NCBI RefSeq assembly: GCF_963678635.1
Contig: NC_087062.1
Span: 93,597,845 to 93,661,844 of the forward strand
Reading direction: 5' to 3'
Source: Symsagittifera roscoffensis
Lineage: Eukaryota; Xenacoelomorpha; Acoela; Convolutidae
DNA: 64,000 nucleotides
Both the position numbers and the translations under genes were made by a program. The notes below the pieces were generated by a model, which was given only the letters and a program-made list of their open reading frames with translations, was not told where the DNA came from and did not search any database. Positions 44,485 to 55,282 of this stretch are shown in pieces; the stretch's first letter is position 1; each line of letters starts with the position of its first letter.

Positions 44485-46526
44485 ATGGAGGAAACTGTAG
44501 ATAACGAAAACCCAGAAATGGAGACGTGGTTCAGACAGTTTGCGGAGCGCAAAAATCAGCTAACAATATTTCCCCACACACCTTACTCCTTTTCAGACGA
44601 GCCCGAAATTATGAGCAACTTGTTTAACAAGTTCTCAATTGACCTGCTAAATTACGAGGCTTATTCGGGTTTTTTAATTTGCGAATCCGATCCACCGAAT
44701 ACAACTTCTGAAATAAGCAAGTATCGTCAATCGTGTTTGTTCATACCAGCTCCCAATTACAGTAGAATTGTGCTGATTAAAAGCATTCATTCTTTCAGGG
44801 ATTCTTTGGAAACGGCAATACGTGATCCTATTGTATCACAACTCAATCAACTTAATCTAACGTTCAAAAACGAGAGAGCAGAGAAAATACCAATTGTTAT
44901 TCTCATTGTTTTCATAGTTAAGAAAACTGGTAAAGAGGAATCGGAAAATTGTGAAAAGATATTTGCTCAAATAACCGAATTCAACACAAAAGACTTCGAG
45001 AAACTTGACATTGAGTTTGTTTTTCTTTTGAAAAATAAAAACGCAAACCCGGGCTTGGACTTAAAAACAGAGAAAAAAAAATTGAAACAAGCAATTTTGG
45101 TTCCAGGAGAAAACTTAGAGACAAAAAAGTCAATTTTCAAATTTTTGCGAACACACGACGCCGAAGTTGACTTGCAAATAACAACGAAAAACTTCAAAAA
45201 AATTGGAAGTGCCGAAATTACTCTGACCGATTTCGACGAAGTCGTTTACATGTACAAGTTATACTTCCCAGCCAAAGACCACAGCTTAGAAATGTTACCC
45301 AGCATGATGGGGCTGACGGACACTTTGCTTTACAAAACAGGTGAACGGGGCGAGTTGTTGCAAAACTGCGAGGGGTACATTGGCGAGCAGAAAGACTTTT
45401 GGGGCAGTTACATTGCCAAATTATGCAATCCAGTGGGTCTACTAATTAAAGCTTATAGCGATGTTCAAATAAACACAATTCTTCGTCGACCTGTGTTTAA
45501 TAATCATTTTGACATTGACTGGATTTATTGCGGGCATAAAATCATTTTAGCGATTGAAGTGGGCCGCACAAACTCACCCGATTGCCCAATTTATACGATC
45601 TTTAATAAACTCGAACAAGTTTTGTGCAAGAATTTACCTACAATGTACTTAGCTCTTCATGCAATTTTTCGCAGCTTCCCCGAAAACTGTTCCAGGAGCG
45701 AAGATGACACCAGTATACGATTTTGGAATTTCGTCAAAAAACGATTCCGATTTGTCATTTTTTTTCCAAATATATCAGCTCAGGCTTTCAGAAAAATTCT
45801 TCAAACAGCAAGAGAACCCTTGGATAACGTGGCAAAACAAAAAGCAGTAGCATATCGGAACATTTTTGGCCTTATTTCGACTGCAAAAGAAAATCGACTT
45901 TCCAGCATTCTCTTTTTAATGCACGAAGATCTGCACTCGACAGAAACGCCAAAGACTTTTTATGTTGAAAAAAATCTCAATGTTTTAGAAAGTCGAATGC
46001 AAATAACAGAAATTCTCCAAGCAAAAGTGAACTATAGAAAACCGAGACCAGAATACAAACGACTGGAATTTGTTTCGGGTATTTTTGCTTTTAGTACTTT
46101 GATAAGGAAAGAAATATTTCCTAGTACTGATAGTGCTGACAAAACTCTCATTTCGCGTGATCAAAAGTACCTGCAAGATCAAAAGCGGTTTTTGAAACAA
46201 ACAAAGTTTCAAGTCAACGAGTCAGATTTTTTGGACGTGGTGTTGAGTCCCCAGCAGCATCGGATTTTATCCGAGAACAAACGCCGAGTGCTGATTGCGG
46301 GCGAACCCGGTTCGGGTAAAACTGCTCTTCTGTTAGCACGTGCTAAAATATCAGCTAGGGACCCCAACATAGAACACATAATGTTCGCAATTCCAGAAGA
46401 AAAAACAGAGTTCAAGAAGTTCCTCTTAGACTTCGTGGACAAACCGGGTAACGAGGGTCTGAAAACGAAGTTCATTATGGTTACCATTGAAGAAATGTCC
46501 GACCCAAGTTTGCGACGACCAGACTG
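44485..46526 (+). CDS. nuclease-like + SF1 helicase protein, N-terminal exon
   Basis: Large coding exon, 680 codons plus two bases, between acceptor TTTTTATTTGCAG and donor CTG|GTAAGC. Numbering from the ATG at 44485: residues about 1-330 are unrecognised mixed alpha/beta sequence. At 343-360 FDIDWIYCGHKIILAIEVG has the spacing of a PD-(D/E)xK/NERD nuclease core (Asp343/Asp345, Glu358), but Gly360 stands where the catalytic Lys usually is. Around 594-613 comes SPQQHRILSENKRRVLIAG then EPGSGKT, a Q-like motif and Walker A (GEPGSGKT 606-613) of SF1 helicases. No signal peptide or membrane segment; presumably nuclear or cytosolic. Family knowledge: NERD plus UvrD-type helicase fusions are common in bacteria; no animal orthologue with a known role comes to mind. 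The frame is intact over 2 kb, which argues for a functional gene. Confidence 0.85.
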
Positions 46527-46639
46527 GTAAGCACACATTCATATAGGTTTTGCCAGTTAAGTGGATATCCCGAGCTCTGGCAAACGAGTCGCAAAAAATC
46601 GTCGTCGAGAAAAAACTTTAACCGTTTTAAAACCGGTGA

Positions 46640-46872
46640 ATTATCACTGGTAATTTTTTTAAATTTGAGCTCAAGACATCAATAAGTATAGGATGGTCTA
46701 AAAAAATTCCGTACAAAATTGCCAGTTTATAAGTCAAAATTTGTCTGGAGAAAAACATCCATCCTAGCCCAATTGTTGCTTCAATATATTCAAAAATTGG
46801 AACAAAAAATAAACAAGACTACTCGTTGCAGAGCGACGCCCTAAATGCTCCGACTGCTTTTTAAATTCTATG
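46640..46872 (-). repeat. family D fragments
   Basis: 46812-46872 is the inverted 3' end (ACAAGACTACTCGTTGCAGA, then CTCCGACTGCTTTTTAAA). 46640-46805 resembles the 5' half of the family (TTGAGCTCAAG, AAGTCAAAATTTGTCTGG). Both are decayed. Confidence 0.55.
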
Positions 46873-47439
46873 AAAAAAAAGTTGATTATAAATTGTTGAA
46901 TTTTCGGTTTACCTGCATTCGGTTACTTTTTGAATTTTTCCCGATATAAACCGCAGTTCTCGTAACAAACAACAGATGCGTTTTCCACTAACAAAGCTTA
47001 AAATTTTGATCAGTTTGGAAATCTGTAACAACGTTTTCAATAATTATCAGTTTTTTTTCTGCTCAGAATCCAGCAAAAAAAATAGAAAGAGTTGCCCTAA
47101 ATTCTCATAGTTTTCAGTAGCTCAATATTTCCCGGCTGCATTTTGCACTGGAGAATGCTACAAGTTTAAAATTATAGCATAATGTCAAAACGGTTTGACA
47201 AATTAACTGTAACGCAGAAAAAATGGATAAATTCACACTTTGGTTCCTAAAGGTTCTTTACGTTTGACGCTGTTTTAAAATACCGATCGGATATAAATCC
47301 AGAAAAAAATAATGATCTTCAGAAGCTACTAACTCAGACGGAATTTTTAACAACCTAACCGCACTCAAGCTTCAATTGCTTAATTGAAGATTTTTACAGC
47401 ACCGTTAATCAAAATGAGAACTTTGCAACAGAAAACCTT

Positions 47440-47560
47440 CAGCCAGAGGCACTTAGCATAGTAGTAAGGCGTTCGCCTCTGGCTTCAGGTCTACCACAGC
47501 CTGACCAATTAGGGCTGCAATAGTGGTGCCACGTGAAAATTCTAGACACAAAGAAAGCGG
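47440..47560 (+). repeat. tRNA-like SINE head
   Basis: TTAGCATAGTAGTAAGGCGT followed by TCGCCTCTGG looks like the D-arm and anticodon arm of a tRNA. The B-box half is degraded (CAGGTCTACC). GC-richer sequence continues to about 47.69 kb. Confidence 0.45.
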
Positions 47561-48327
47561 CCTTGAGCCGCGAGAAAAGCTTCGCTCAACAAAGAAGCTC
47601 AGTCTGGAATTTATGGAAATAAGAGAAATGAGCTACGCTTAGACAGGCTGTAAAGCCTTACATAGATCCTCTGCAAATCGCAGAAACGCCAATTGATTAG
47701 CCACCAGAGTTTGATAAAATAGCCATACATAATCTGTTCTAAAAAACAAAATCTTTCGGAGGCATAAAAACTAAAAACACCCCTGGAAAACTTAAGAAAA
47801 ACATAAAGAAAGAGAGTTTTTTTTCAAGTCACTATCATCTTTACAGTTTTAATCAATCATCAATTAAATTACAAGCAAAATTCATTTTACAACAATTTAA
47901 CAAAATCAACTTTATCGACTCTAGGCAATGATTGGAGAAGATGTATCAAGGGCAAATTCAAGGCCCACTAATTGTCTACCCTGCATACAATTGTAGGAAT
48001 ACAATTGTAATTAATCCTAAATTAAAGTATTGATTATTATATTAATTGAAATATGAGAAGAAAAAACGTCCTACCTCGTGAACAAAAAAGATCAACTTAA
48101 TCAATTTTTTTTTGTTTTTTGAAATATTCTTGTCAACAGTTTATTGAAATGTGTGTTTTATAATTTCAACATTTCAAAGAATTTATTTGTCTCTTAAACT
48201 CTTGGCAAGATTATGCTGATATTTTTCCGAGATGTTTTCGAGCTTTTCTGGTTACATACTCTTATTACTCGAAAAATTTAACAACCTGGCACCTCTATTT
48301 GTTAATGAGTATGCTTTTCTTTAATTC

Positions 48328-48594
48328 TTGCAAAAAGGATGCACAGAAGTGGGCACTCCTGACTTCCATGTGTTATATGAAAATGATTTCTTTGAAAATA
48401 AAGCATTAGAAAAAATTTTAGGATGTTGGCAATTTATAGATTCACATTTTGTGGAAACCTTGACTTCTGCTCAAGATAAATACATATATTTATTAAAATT
48501 TGGCATGATTTCGAATACTGGCACCAAAAAGGTAATCCTATCTAATGAAAGACGATTTTCATATATAACGGTACAGAACAAATACACTACTTAA
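48328..48594 (+). other. unassigned open frame inside the helicase intron
   Basis: The frame translates to a protein-like sequence (GTPDFHVLYENDFFENKALE, later GCWQFIDSHFVETLTSAQDK) with balanced residues. It has an internal AAAAAG|GTAATC donor at about 48531 and a possible acceptor near 48348 (ATGCACAG). I recognise no family. It may be a transposon-protein fragment, since related repeat sequence follows directly, or an alternative exon. Confidence 0.3.
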
Positions 48595-49308
48595 AAAAGC
48601 TATTTAAAATTGACAAATTGTCAGCAACCAAATTATAATGAAAAACTGGCAAGATGGGTAAAAGTTCAGGAATTAGAAAGAATAAAACTATTTAGCAAAA
48701 AGTTATCGAAACTATGGGAGACGACTATGTAGATCAGTTGTAGGATATTTGTAAGAAATTGCGCAGCGTTTCCCCGTTACGGTGCTAAGCTTTGAGGTCG
48801 GTCTTTAATTTTGTCTTTACGAACGACAAAGAAGGACGTGTTTATCAAATTTAGGACACCCCTCATATGGTTTTCTTTGGGCATAGGTATCCCCATAAGA
48901 GGGAAACAAACAATTCCCTGACAAAATAAAAGAGAACCTTAATAAAATTACTTTTTAGTTCCTAAATTTTTTATTTTTTTTGGTTTTACAAAATCGGATA
49001 TAAATCCCGAGGAGAGACTGTTTTTTGAGAAACAATCAGTGAGATCAGAGAGGGTTTAACTCATACGACATTGTTAACAGCTTTAGATCGCCCAACTTTC
49101 AATGCTTGATCGAGTTTTTTAAGGCACTTTTAATCAAAATGAAAGCAGCGCAACAAAAAAATCTCAAACAGCAGAGTTTGATAAGATAAGCCATAAATAG
49201 TCTATTCTTGTTATCGGAATCTTTCGAAGACATATACGCTCAAAGCTAGCGTATAAATTTTTAAATTTTTTGTCTAAAATTTGGCATAGTTTTCCAATAC
49301 TAGCACTA

Positions 49309-49836
49309 ACAAGACTGCTCGTATCAGGGCGAAGGCCTGTATGTTCCGACTGCCTTTTAAGGTCTATGGAGAAGTAATAATACGAAAAAAATAAATGTAA
49401 TTTGAAGGAAATTTTTTTTATTTGAGATTTTTTGTATAAATCATCCCCCACACGCCATATAAAAAGCAAAGTGATAAAATGCGCTCCTAGTAACAAATCC
49501 ATTATGGCAAAAAAAGTTTCCTTCAACCAATTTGGAACGATTTCAAAGACTTAATAAATCTCCGCTTGCACGTTAGTAGCGCGAAATATATTGCGCGTTA
49601 ATTAACCCAAATTAACCAAAATGGCAATCTTTAAACCCCCATAACTTTACGAAAAATGATCGCAGGCGAAATATTTTTTCAAGTTTCAGCTCAAGGCAAC
49701 TAAACCGTTTATATGATACTTAAAAATTTCGTTAAAAATGTCTAGTTAAAAAGTCGAAATTTGTCTGAAGAAAAAAAAATAAACCACCCGAGCGCAAATA
49801 TTCCGTTACTTTCGTTACGAAAGTCGGAACAATAAT
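49309..49836 (-). mobile_element. Helentron-like repeat family D, full minus-strand copy
   Basis: Minus-strand 5' end TTATTGTTCCGACTTTCGTA with palindrome CTTTCGTAACGAAAG; 3' end CGAGCAGTCTTGTT preceded by a mutated hairpin (CAGGCCTTCGCCCTG) and by the inverted motif GCAGTCGGAAC. It lies in the helicase intron antisense to the gene. Confidence 0.85.
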
Positions 49837-50341
49837 GTATTCCTATTTAGTCAAACACGGCTCTACATTACGATGGATATAGACTAAGCTAGGTGAAGCA
49901 AACTAACTTATAGTTGAAACCAAAATGTAAAACCTTTTGGTGTCGACTTAAATCAAACAGAAATTGGTTCTAATAAGTAGAGGTTCGATTTACAATCGAA
50001 AAATTGTCAGGATCAAAATAAAAAAAACTGACGCGATGGGTAAAATTTCAGGAATTAAAAAGGTATAAAAAATTTTACCAAAAAGTATCAAAAACTTAGG
50101 GAGACTATGTAGACCAGTTTTGGGGGAGTTAGGAGAAAATGCGTAGCATGGCGCCTGTCGCAAAGCTAAGCTTATTAAGATCGCGAGAGATTCTCATCAA
50201 TTTTAGGGACTCCTTCTTGGGTTTTCCTAGAGCATAGGGACCCCCCCCCTAAGATGATGGATATGGGGGACCCCCTGGGGATGCGGGACACAGTACAGTA
50301 CAAATATTGCGTAAATTATGTGAATGAAGATGATGTTTCAG

Positions 50342-51275
50342 GCCTACTTTGAAACAACTCCATCGTTCTATTTTGCTGGTAGACGAGATTTACATGACTT
50401 CTGTGAGCTTCTTCTCAAGGTTGGACCAAAATGTCATTTTTCAAGCCTACTTGGGAGTTTTGCCTCACATGCGACAGCTTTTGTTCACGAATGTCATTGC
50501 CGGTCAGATGCACAAACGTCGAGGTTTTTCTCAGTTCATACTACCACATGGCTCTGTTTGCGAACCTTTGAATATTCTTTTTCGCAGCTCACATCACATC
50601 AGTGCATTTTCGACCGGATTTATTCATACTAACAAGTTAGTAACCAGAACCAGCGCAAGAGTTTCCGGATGTTTCACTTCACCCCAACCCGAAGTAAGAG
50701 CTCATTATTTCTCCATCCGCGATGATCCAATTTTTGCGGACGCAACACTTATGAACCCCTGCTTTGAATCGGACCGTCGGGCGATCATATTCAGTCACGA
50801 CAATACTTTCTGGACCCAAAAGTTTTCTAGAGACCGTAAGGATGTCTCAAACGTTTTGGTTATTCCTCCTGTAACAGATTTCTACAAAACACCTTATACA
50901 GGCTGTGAAGCTCTTTCAGTGCTGATCATTGTTGATGATATGTTAGAAGAAAAACATGACAACGAAATGTTTATAATTTTGAACCTCGCGATAACCAGAG
51001 CCCAGTTTGAGGTTATGATAATTGTGCGAGAAAGTTTCAAGAAAAGGATGGCTAAGTTCATCAGGAGACCCACGCGGCATGAGCGGATCCTTATGGACGC
51101 GGGGAACCAACTTCCGGTGGATTTGACCTTTCTGAAGACGGTGAAATGGAGCAAAAATATGACCTCGTTTGTACAGAAGTTGACCCGGATTGCAATTCAG
51201 AGATCAGACGAACGTCTTCTGGGGTCAATACTGGACAAAGTTCCTTCAATCAGAATACCAATAGGGCGAATTTGA
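50342..51275 (+). CDS. SF1 helicase protein, C-terminal exon
   Basis: Entered in phase 2 after acceptor GATGTTTCAG; the junction codon TG+G gives Trp681, then PTLKQLHRSILLVDE. Motif II (Walker B) is LLVDE (692-696). LNILFRSSHHISAF (Arg762) matches SF1 motif IV (L..NFRS...I). GCEALSVLIIVDDM fits motif V and LNLAITRAQFEVMIIV (about 894-909) motif VI (VALTRAR in UvrD-like enzymes). All key helicase motifs are therefore present once the exons are joined, giving 991 aa from the 44485 start or 1027 aa with the 40079 exon. The frame ends at TGA 51273-51275. I found no AATAAA before the next exon-like block at 51535, so the transcript may continue into the ankyrin exons by alternative splicing. Confidence 0.85.
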
Positions 51276-51534
51276 ATTAATCATCAAAATAACATGATTA
51301 CGAACTTCTTCGTTATTAACAAATTTACAAGAAAATTGACAAAAAAACGCCTTTTTGCAAACTTTAGGGCGCAATTTTAATATTTATAAGTAGGTCAACC
51401 TAAAATGGAATTCTCTATGAACTACAAAAAAGACCCTTTTGGTGGTGAAAGAGTATAAATCTTAATGGGGGAGGGAATATAGGCTTTCGTAAGATCCGCA
51501 AGATTGACTTTGATTTAAATTCGCCGCGATTCAG
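51276..51534. other. gap between helicase stop and ankyrin exon
   Basis: Contains a MITE B-like interior fragment (CGCCTTTTTGCAAACTTTAG, then TAGGTCAACCTAAAATGG). No polyadenylation signal and no exon was recognised. Confidence 0.4.
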
Positions 51535-51696
51535 AAGCGATACTGGGCGCGTTCGATGAGCCTAAACCAGCTAAGTTCCTCGATTTCTTTAAACAGAGGT
51601 TAGGAGCCCAAATTAAAAGTAGGATCCTCTGGAGCCTCAGTCTTCAGAGGGCAGCGCCCAGACTCTGCAAAGCACTGGGATTATTCGATGTTACAG
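51535..51696 (+). CDS. ankyrin-repeat protein, internal exon
   Basis: GC-richer exon-like block. The probable acceptor CGATTCAG ends at 51534; the donor ACAG|GTTAGA follows 51696. It reads AILGAFDEPKPAKFLDFFKQ then RLGAQIKSRILWSLSLQ and ends KALGLFDVT plus one base. The phase-1 end joins the 55283 exon exactly (G+AG = Glu). There is no in-frame ATG, so an upstream exon must exist; a weak phase-1 donor inside the helicase last exon (C|GTCTTC near 51217) would link it to the helicase frame, but this is speculative. The acceptor has a poor pyrimidine tract. Confidence 0.6.
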
Positions 51697-53324
51697 GTTA
51701 GATTTACTTAAATTAGAAAACAAGTGACAATTGCAAAAATCTAATTCTTATCTATTCCTTGGCGTAACATATGACGCAACCAGAAACCCAATATTTTGCG
51801 GTGGCAAGCAGCGGGTGGAGGTGGAGGAGAGGGAGGCTCGAAGATTTGACTGCGTTCTCACCGCTCAATGCTGGTTGCCCAATTTTTCCAAAGAAACCCT
51901 TCGGTATTCTTATATTTTAGAACAGAAAGTCCTTATTGTAAAACTCCAAAAACTGTTAAGGTCTTTCAAATCGCAATGTTTTATATAAAAACAGCCTTCA
52001 AGAACCATTACTTTGTTGTTTCTTTTTATGATAATGTATTCCATGATCGTTTTGAGAAAAGATTCCTCAAAAACTTTTTTTTTGCGCTCAGTTGCACTTA
52101 TTTGACAATTAGTCATTGGATTGGGTAAATCTAAAGCTACTGGATATACTTGGATGATTTGGTTTGATTTAAGTTCTATGCAACGTTTTGTTACTATGAT
52201 AAGCCATATAACGTATGCTATATCGGATGACTGACTGGGATGCTTTTGGCTGGTCACGGACTGTTTAGTTTCCGTTTCTATCGATGTCTAAAATCATTTC
52301 ACCTTGATCTCTCTGTAGAGTTTTGCATCATCAGCAAACAATTTCTGGAAGGCGAAACAAAAATATTTTTATAACAAACCTTCCAAACAAGCTGAGAAAC
52401 GGAAGTTTTGCCACAATGTTTCCTGAGGTGCAGCTAAGCTTCGCCAGATATGGTCATTTTGCGTGTCACTAGATCTCGAAATTTTCAAAGTTTTACCAGA
52501 AAAATTGCCAAAATCAACAAAAAACCATACCGCCCCACCCCCAATTAACGGAGTTTATTAAGCGCAAAACTTTCATACACATTTCAGTATATTCAAAAGA
52601 TGATCGTTGCATTCAATAAACTCAGATTTATTCTCGCTCGAACTAAAAATGTGTTATCTTTTCTGTTTTTACTCTTTGCAATTGTTTTCTGAATTTTTAG
52701 TTTTTATGTTTTCTTAATCCCCATCATTTACCCAATCCGCTTTGGTTGTGACGTGAGCAGCAGTCAAAAAAATTAGATTTTTTAGTTTGCTCATACCATA
52801 TGAAAACAAGTCAGTCATTACAGAGCGGATCTAAGATTTTCTCGAGGGTCAAACATATTCTAAGTTTCTGCAACCAAAACACCAAAAGAGCGAATCAGTT
52901 AAATCAGTTATCAAAAAAAAACAGACAAAAGTTCATCAAAACGTTTGATGGTTCAAAAACACAATACTTCAAATATCAAAAACTGTCATCATAACTTTGA
53001 TTTGGGAAAACTTTGAACGCGAAAAATGGTTTTCTCAGAACTGGCTCTTTTTGTTGACCGATGTTCCTTAAAACATGTACAATTTTAGCGACTTTACGAG
53101 AAAATTGTGAAAATGAAAAAAACGCCAATTTGCAATTTTTGAGGCGCATATAAAATTTTTCGTGTCGGTCAACCAAAATTCAGGCGGGTGAACCAAAAGT
53201 TTTTGAAAGCGAAACTTGTATAAAAACCTCAGAAACACTTGCCAGAACACGACCAAAACAGCTCTAAACAAAAAGTAGAAATAAACCTCGAATTAGCAAA
53301 AACTCGGCTACGTGTCGAACTCGA

Positions 53325-53400
53325 ATCTGCCACCTCGCAAATTTGAGTCTCACCCACTAACTACTTAGCCACGGATGCTTAACATCCTCAAATACTAGCC
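53325..53400 (-). repeat. tRNA-like SINE head, minus strand
   Basis: Minus strand reads GTGGCTAAGTAGTTAGTGGG (box A) and, about 30 bp on, GCAGATTCGAGTTCGACAC (box B). The terminal stem does not close, so it is not called as a tRNA. Confidence 0.5.
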
Positions 53401-53888
53401 ACCAATAACGCAGCTACATATGTTATTAAATTGTCATTTCGATGCAGCAAAAGTAGCACCAAATACAAAAAGACACAATTTTGCAAATAATAAATTGGAA
53501 AGCATACAGCCAAATTATGTATAAGTTACTCATTTCAGAAAAATTGCAAGATAATTTGAGTTAGAAACTTTCTGAAATCGAGCTTTTATCATTGTACTGC
53601 TGCTTGAAACAAACAATTTTTTTCGATTCATTTGATGAATTACAAATGCATCAGCTATGTTAACTTTTTACTAATCAGCTGCCAAAGCACATATGATAAT
53701 ATACTGCTACCGCAGCCTACTTATTCAAAGATGTCGCCAAAAGTAGCACTTTTATTTGCGAATTAGGTTGAAAAAAAAGTTTGTGTTAATATACTTAGCT
53801 TCTCAAGTGTAATGATGGATGAAAATACACATAGTTTCGCATTGCTTAAACCATTAGGTTCTGTTTTGAGACACACCTTTCAGAGATT

Positions 53889-54210
53889 CAACCCCCTCAC
53901 CACCCGTTGGTGCTTCTTTATGACATCACTTCTCGGCCGAGCAACCTTAAAATAACTCTAGAGATGCCTTTGGTGCCATTATGTACTCAGATTGCGCAGG
54001 GTGAAGCGCGCGCCAAAAAAAACGCAATTTTTGGTCAAAACTTTTTGACGTGCCCAAACAAAATTTCCCGGAAAAGGATCTTTATGTTGTTCTGGGTGCG
54101 CTCGGATATCAGTTTGGTCGAACTAAAAAAATTCCACATTTCTGAAATTTATTTGAAAATACGATACCCTCCCCCACCCCAACCCTAGAGAAAACTCTAT
54201 ATCCGCCCCA
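53889..54210. mobile_element. MITE family B, degenerate copy
   Basis: The interior blocks CACCCGTTGGTGC, TTTTTGGTCAAAACTTTTTG and AGTTTGGTCGAACTAAAAAA and the right end AACTCTATATCCGCCCCAG match the other copies. No clear target duplication remains. Confidence 0.65.
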
Positions 54211-54419
54211 GTTTAAACTTTTTTTATTGAATAAATTTCTAAACTACGCAATTAATTTTACTGCGGCACATCACTGTCACAACTTTAAGCTATATTATTT
54301 TTTGCAAGGTTGAAGAATTTTTTTGGACTATGCAGTCAATTTAGTGTGTTTTTTTTATTTATTTTAGGTCCACGTTTTACATTACTATCAGAGTCTGCAC
54401 ATAGCTAGCCAATTTCTCT

Positions 54420-54990
54420 TTGTTTTATCAAGTTTGAGATTAGCAGCCATGTAAAGGGATGCTGTTTGGGTTCCCACGGGGGTTGCACTTTGGCTTTCCG
54501 TTTAGTTTACGAGATACGAAGATTCGAGATATTTAAAACATTACACAAATTTGAAAATTTTCAGCCCTTTAGTTGGGCGCTGCCAAGGTGCTGGGGGGAT
54601 TGCAAATCTTGCCCACAAATGTTTCCGCTAAAATGCTTTCAGCTTCCGAGATATGACGTTTTTAATTTCTTTAAAAAATTTCCAGAAAACTGAAAGATTT
54701 AATAATTTCCAGAAAAATTTAATAATTTCACAAAATTTGAAATTCCTAACCTTGTAGTTGACTGCATTCAGGGTACCCTCAGGGGATTCAGACCTTGCCT
54801 CAAATTGTGAGAGCTCAATTCTTTTTAGTTCTCGAGATTTGACGTTTTTATGTATTTTTTTTTCATGCTACCGTGTAGTTGAGAGCTGGCAGGGACCTCT
54901 CAGGAGATGCAAGTCCTAGCTCTAAATTTTACCGCGCAAATCTTTTTCGTTTCCAAAATCTGATGTTTTTTTTATGATCTCCCCTCCGCA
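54420..54990. repeat. degenerate tandem array, second locus
   Basis: Three to four units of the 3.6-4.9 kb cassette: TAGTTGGGCGCTGCCAAGGT, GATTGCAAATCTTGCCCACA, AGCTTCCGAGATATGACGTT and so on, in the same orientation as the first array 50 kb away. Confidence 0.8.
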
Positions 54991-55282
54991 CCCTCCTAAA
55001 TCAGCCCCTGTATATATAAATATTTAGAATTTTTTCTTTTGTTTTGTTTGCGATTGTTTTGCGAAGACAACTGTTGTCTTTTATGACTTATTTACTAAAT
55101 TTTTACTTTTCTCATTGCACCATGTACAAAAAACGACACTTATTAGAAGAACTTATTCATTTGAAGACTTTTTATATGTAGTTTTTATGAACACGGTCGA
55201 AACATTTTGTGCTACTTGCACAGCAACCGGCTTTCCTTGTTCTAACTATATGATGCCTCTGACACAGCAACATTTTTTTCAG

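Larger units (their letters stand above)
46527..50341 (+). other. intron of the helicase gene
   Basis: 3.8-kb phase-2 intron (GTAAGC at 46527; acceptor TTTCAG ending 50341). It holds degenerate and truncated family D pieces, a tRNA-like SINE head, a full family D copy, and two diverged copies of a segment (about 48.60-48.80 and 49.99-50.20 kb) sharing GATGGGTAAAATTTCAGGAA and GACTATGTAGACCAG. Joining the flanking exons directly preserves the frame, so no additional exon is required. Confidence 0.7.
51697..55282 (+). other. intron between ankyrin exons
   Basis: 3.6-kb phase-1 intron (GTTAGA to ATTTTTTTCAG). It contains MITE B pieces, a minus-strand tRNA-like SINE head, and the second degenerate tandem array. 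Confidence 0.6.

Noticed and set aside
51868-52257. Overlapping frames on both strands of about 86-115 codons
   Set aside because: Inside the ankyrin intron, no recognisable domain, composition like surrounding noncoding DNA.
53325-53400. Possible true tRNA gene on the minus strand
   Set aside because: Box A and box B are good, but the acceptor stem does not pair; reads as a SINE head.
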